NCBI RefSeq assembly: GCF_002257585.1
Contig: NZ_CP022743.1
Span: 62,001-126,000, forward strand
DNA: 64,000 nucleotides
DNA from: Mucilaginibacter xinganensis
GTDB taxonomy: Bacteria; Bacteroidota; Bacteroidia; Sphingobacteriales; Sphingobacteriaceae
Reading direction: 5' to 3'
The translations under genes and the position numbers were made by a program. This document shows positions 61,126 through 64,000 of the stretch, piece by piece (within the stretch, counting starts at the first letter, position 1; each line of letters opens with the position of its first letter). Under the pieces are notes generated by a model, which was not told the DNA's origin, made no database searches, and worked only from the letters and a program-made list of their open reading frames with translations.

Positions 61126-61202
61126 TAGTCAGCAAAAGATGCTGCCCGGTTGCAAATATTTTTTATTATTTTTTGCAACCGTTAGCCGGTAACCGTTGAC
61201 TA
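61126..61202. promoter_or_regulatory. Mirror-image ECF-type promoters
   Basis: Plus strand: TGCAACC (61174-61180), 16 bp, TGACTA (61197-61202). Minus strand: TGCAACC (61154-61148), 16 bp, TGACTA (61131-61126). The two -35 elements form a 10-bp inverted repeat (CGGTTGCAAA/TTTGCAACCG). Identical elements in both directions suggest that one ECF sigma, encoded at 61210, reads both. Confidence 0.65.
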
Positions 61203-61209
61203 ATATAGT

Positions 61210-61767
61210 ATGTTAAATGAAAAGGAAATTGTATCCAGGATAATTAAGGAGGATTTCCGCGCTTTTGAGTTACTGGTAAAGGAATATGAAAAACTGGTAT
61301 TCTTTGTAATTAACCGCCTTGTACACGATGTGCAGGACAAGGAAGATATTTGCCAGGAAGTTTTTATTAAGGTACACAAGAGCCTGCCAAAGTTTAAATT
61401 TGAATCAAAACTGTCAACCTGGATTGCACGGATCGCTTATTTAACAGCAATTAATTATCTAAAAAAATACAGGGCTAACCAGCAATCAGACTATCCGGAA
61501 AATATAGACAACTACCACTTTACCGATGATAATCCTGAACAGGTTTTAACTCGAAAAAATGCTTCGGAATATTTGAATAACCTGATAGCGCAAATGCCAT
61601 TGGCGTACAGAACAGCGCTAACCTTATACCATTTAAATGAGTTTAGTTGCCAGGAGATAGAACAAATTACAGGAACGCCCGAAGGGACCATAAAAAGTAA
61701 TTTGTTCAGGGCACGGAAACTGCTTAAAGAAAAAATAGAAAAAGATTTAAAAAACGAGCCAATATGA
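61210..61767 (+). CDS. ECF-type RNA polymerase sigma factor
   Basis: A 185-aa sigma-70 family protein with region 2 (DFRAFELLVKEYEKLVFFVINRL, DKEDICQEVFIKVHKSL) and region 4 (MPLAYRTALTLYHLNEFSCQEIEQITGTPEGTIKSNLFRARKLLKEKI), typical of RpoE-like ECF factors. The stop overlaps the next start by 4 bp, so sigma and partner are coupled. The promoter immediately upstream is one of two mirror-image elements, indicating autoregulation. Confidence 0.93.
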   Translation: MLNEKEIVSRIIKEDFRAFELLVKEYEKLVFFVINRLVHDVQDKEDICQEVFIKVHKSLPKFKFESKLSTWIARIAYLTAINYLKKYRANQQSDYPENIDNYHFTDDNPEQVLTRKNASEYLNNLIAQMPLAYRTALTLYHLNEFSCQEIEQITGTPEGTIKSNLFRARKLLKEKIEKDLKNEPI

Positions 61768-62177
61768 AAAAGCTAAATGACGAGGAAATACAGCGTTTAC
61801 TGGAAGGTGAACTAAAATCAGCAGATGAGCTGTTATCTGCCGGTGAAAAAGAAAGCCTGGATCAATACCGCTTTTTGTTTGAAAAATTGAAGGATGAGCC
61901 TAAAGAGGGCTTGCCCTATAACTTCGCTTCCAATGTTAAACGCAGGGTGCAGCAGCAGTTTAACCGGAAAAGGGATATGCGGTTTTATCTGATAGCCTTT
62001 GTTGTGCTTATTGTAGGGTTTGCCGGATTTTACCAGGTTTTGGTGGTTGTTAACGAAAATGCGGGCGCCCGGTTTATGGACGTTCTGTATAAATTTAAGT
62101 GGGTTATATTTTTAGGGGCAGCTACATTTTTGGGCATCCTTTATTTGGATCAAAAATTAGTTAAGGAGGGTTCCTGA
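61764..62177 (+). CDS. Probable anti-sigma membrane protein
   Basis: A 137-aa protein: a helical cytosolic part (NDEEIQRLLEGELKSADELL, FASNVKRRVQQQFN) followed by two membrane helices (FYLIAFVVLIVGFAGFYQVLVVV and WVIFLGAATFLGILYL). It overlaps the sigma gene by 4 bp, the standard position of an anti-sigma factor. The zinc-binding H-x3-C-x2-C motif is absent, so the assignment rests on position and topology. Confidence 0.7.
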   Translation: MKKLNDEEIQRLLEGELKSADELLSAGEKESLDQYRFLFEKLKDEPKEGLPYNFASNVKRRVQQQFNRKRDMRFYLIAFVVLIVGFAGFYQVLVVVNENAGARFMDVLYKFKWVIFLGAATFLGILYLDQKLVKEGS

Positions 62178-62251
62178 AGGCGCTTAAGCGGGCTGGGTAT
62201 ATGGCTTAGTCAGGCAACAATTATTTTACCAGATAGAACTGAAATCTCGCG

Positions 62252-62259
62252 TATCTTTG
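62252..62259 (+). promoter_or_regulatory. -7 element upstream of mnmH
   Basis: TATCTTTG, a perfect TAnnTTTG, 15 bp before the ATG at 62275. No -33 element is clear. Confidence 0.45.
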
Positions 62260-62274
62260 CCGTATCCAAAGCAA

Positions 62275-63321
62275 ATGACCCGCCAGCTAACCATAGATGA
62301 TTTTTTTAATTCGGGCACGCCCGTTGCATTAATTGACGTGCGTACGCCAGCCGAGTTTTTGCAGGGGCATATTCCCGGAGCATTTAACATTCCCTTATTT
62401 ACCAATGAGGAAAGGGTTAAAGTAGGCACAACCTACAAACAGGTAGGCCGCGAAGAAGCAATCCTTTTAGGGTTTGATCTTACAGGGCCCAAATGGTCGG
62501 GTTTTATTAAGCAGGCACTTGAAATAGCGCCGGATAAAAAGGTGGCGGTACATTGCTGGCGTGGCGGGATGCGCAGTGGCGCTATGGCCTGGGCACTGGC
62601 ACTGTACGGCTTTGATGTGGTGGTGATAAAAGGGGGCTATAAAAATTACCGGCGTTGGGTACATACCCGGTTTGCAATAAATTACAGCTTAAAGGTGTTG
62701 GGCGGCATGACAGGGTCGGGTAAAACGAAGATCCTGCACCAGCTTAAAGCTATGGGCGAGCAGGTGATTGACCTGGAAGACCTGGCGCAACACCAGGGTT
62801 CATCCTACGGCACCATGAACATAATGGTACAGCCAACCCAGGAACAGTTTGAAAATAACCTGGCAACAGCGCTTACAGAGATGGATCCTGCGGTTAAAAT
62901 TTGGGTGGAAGATGAAAGCCTTACCATTGGCAAACGCTCCATCCCTAACCCATTCTGGTATCAGATGCGGGAGGCGGCGCTGATTGATATGAGGGTTAAT
63001 ACCGAACAACGTGTGGCCAAACTGGCGCAAGAGTATGGCACCCTGGATAAAGACTTCCTTGCAGCATGTACCGAAAGGATCCGCAAGCGCCTTGGCCCCG
63101 AACAAACAAAACATGCGCTGGAAGCTATCCGCGAAAACCGTATGGTTGATTTTATCAGGCTGGTGCTGGTTTATTATGATAAAACCTATCGCACCGGCTT
63201 ATCCAAACGAAATGCTGAAAAAGTATTCCCGGTTGATATTCACAGCGACGATATCGTTGATAACGCCCATACCATTTTAACATTTACAAAAACACTTGCC
63301 GAAAAAGCAACCTTGTATTAA
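62275..63321 (+). CDS. mnmH: tRNA 2-selenouridine synthase
   Basis: A 348-aa enzyme that converts 2-thiouridine to 2-selenouridine at the wobble position of tRNAs for Lys, Glu and Gln, through a geranylated intermediate. A rhodanese domain carries the active Cys in [17 protein letters not shown] near residue 95, and a P-loop domain has [13 protein letters not shown] near 143. The start at 62275 follows a -7 element. The overlap TAATG couples it to selD, the selenium donor gene. Confidence 0.93.
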   Translation: MTRQLTIDDFFNSGTPVALIDVRTPAEFLQGHIPGAFNIPLFTNEERVKVGTTYKQVGREEAILLGFDLTGPKWSGFIKQALEIAPDKKVAVHCWRGGMRSGAMAWALALYGFDVVVIKGGYKNYRRWVHTRFAINYSLKVLGGMTGSGKTKILHQLKAMGEQVIDLEDLAQHQGSSYGTMNIMVQPTQEQFENNLATALTEMDPAVKIWVEDESLTIGKRSIPNPFWYQMREAALIDMRVNTEQRVAKLAQEYGTLDKDFLAACTERIRKRLGPEQTKHALEAIRENRMVDFIRLVLVYYDKTYRTGLSKRNAEKVFPVDIHSDDIVDNAHTILTFTKTLAEKATLY

Positions 63322-64000
63322 TGGAAGCAACTACAATTAAACTTACCCAATATTCGCATGGTGCGGGCTGCGGCTGCAAGATCAGCCCGGCTATACTTGA
63401 TAAAATATTGCATAGCCCGATAAGCGCACCACCAGACGCGCGGCTATTGGTAGGAAACGATAAAAGAGACGACGCAGCGGTTTTAGATCTTGGCAACGGT
63501 ACTGCACTGATCTCTACAACTGATTTTTTTATGCCGATTGTGGATGATGCCTATGATTTTGGGCGCATTGCTTCGGCTAATGCCATTAGTGATGTTTATG
63601 CAATGGGCGGCAAACCTGTATTGGCTATTGCCATATTGGGCTGGCCTATAGATAAGCTTCCGCCCGAGGCTGCGCAGAAAGTACTGGAAGGTGCAAGGGC
63701 TATTTGTGCCGAAGCGGGTATTACCTTAGCCGGCGGACATAGTATTGATTGCCCTGAACCTGTTTTTGGCCTGGCTGTAAACGGACTGGTTGACATCGCT
63801 CACCTTAAACAAAATTCAACCGCAACAGCCGGGTGCAGGTTATATCTTACCAAAGCGCTGGGCGTGGGTATTTTATCAACCGCCCAAAAAAGAGGCGTAT
63901 TATTGCCCGAAGACGCGGCTATAGCCCTGCAAAGCATGACCACCTTAAACAAGCCCGGCGAACTATTCGGTAAAATAGCAGGTGTTAAAGCCATGACCGA
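63321..64000 (+). CDS. selD: Selenide, water dikinase, N-terminal part
   Basis: The first 226 codons of selD, cut by the window end. It makes selenophosphate from selenide and ATP. It starts [20 protein letters not shown]; the catalytic residue (Cys/Sec position of G-[CU]-G-C-K) is Cys here, so no selenocysteine is needed. [23 protein letters not shown] and the glycine-rich [18 protein letters not shown] are family features. Coupled to mnmH, which points to tRNA selenation as its use. Confidence 0.93.
   Translation, partial: MEATTIKLTQYSHGAGCGCKISPAILDKILHSPISAPPDARLLVGNDKRDDAAVLDLGNGTALISTTDFFMPIVDDAYDFGRIASANAISDVYAMGGKPVLAIAILGWPIDKLPPEAAQKVLEGARAICAEAGITLAGGHSIDCPEPVFGLAVNGLVDIAHLKQNSTATAGCRLYLTKALGVGILSTAQKRGVLLPEDAAIALQSMTTLNKPGELFGKIAGVKAMT

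Noticed and set aside
61145..61181. GGTTGCAAA/TTTGCAACC inverted repeat as a terminator
   Set aside because: It lies between two divergent starts and each arm doubles as a -35 element, so a promoter reading explains it better.
1..64000. Prophage, transposon or genomic island
   Set aside because: No transposase, integrase, terminal repeats or phage structural genes are seen, and codon use looks even across the window.

Overview
The window reads as chromosomal DNA of a Bacteroidota bacterium, most likely Sphingobacteriaceae (Mucilaginibacter or Pedobacter type). The grounds are the ccoI-ccoS-ccoN gene order, promoters with the Bacteroidota -7 element TAnnTTTG, weak Shine-Dalgarno sequences, OMP_b-brl, DUF3570 and DUF4266 proteins, a GH144-like glycosidase, and a mnmH-selD pair. 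There are no insertion sequences, phage genes or CRISPR arrays. Family names rest on recognising motifs, not on database searches.

Region 1 (1-17.6 kb) is a low-oxygen/stress block: cbb3 oxidase genes (ccoN fragment, ccoS, ccoI), an unrecognised 592-aa protein, phosphoketolase, two universal stress proteins, a 76-aa protein, an alcohol dehydrogenase, an L,D-transpeptidase-like protein without its catalytic Cys, a LOG-family protein, hemA and a Mg2+ P-type ATPase. Seven promoters here share the palindrome TGA(C/T)-N4-(G/A)TCA placed 22-23 bp from a -7-like element, which is the layout of a Crp/Fnr-type activator regulon.

Region 2 (17.7-29.8 kb) is mixed housekeeping and signalling: rlmF, a DUF4242 protein, a DeoR-type repressor with three 10-bp operator repeats next to a NUDIX hydrolase, a TlpA-like thioredoxin, a GH144-like enzyme, a histidine kinase with two response regulators (one fused to a class III cyclase), an HD protein, YitT, an SDR and an AraC regulator.

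Region 3 (29.9-39.9 kb) has a redox cluster (Rieske lipoprotein, thioredoxin-like protein, ApbE, DUF4266 lipoprotein with a CGC tail, DUF3570 barrel, b-type cytochrome, outer-membrane protein), then an OmpR-type two-component system whose likely tandem sites lie in the divergent promoter, and two more histidine kinases.

Region 4 (39.9-45.7 kb) holds gluQRS, exodeoxyribonuclease III, a GH29 fucosidase and an amidohydrolase.

Region 5 (45.9-52.9 kb) is the most striking part. An orphan NtrC-type regulator sits in an operon with ArgA-like and ArgE-like genes. Four transcription units around it each carry two half-sites (tCA-N3-TGAgAA) exactly 22 bp apart, with the proximal one 92-94 bp upstream of the GG of a -24/-12 sigma-54 promoter. 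This looks like a compact self-contained regulon containing a 60-aa membrane peptide, the GNAT-M20-regulator operon itself, a porin and a 201-aa membrane protein.

Region 6 (53-64 kb) has a GlxA-type regulator, a Tat-exported sugar isomerase, a GbsR/MarR regulator with its operator, tRNA-Gln(CTG), secreted proteins, an outer-membrane barrel protein, an ECF sigma/anti-sigma pair with mirror-image promoters, and mnmH-selD, cut by the window end.
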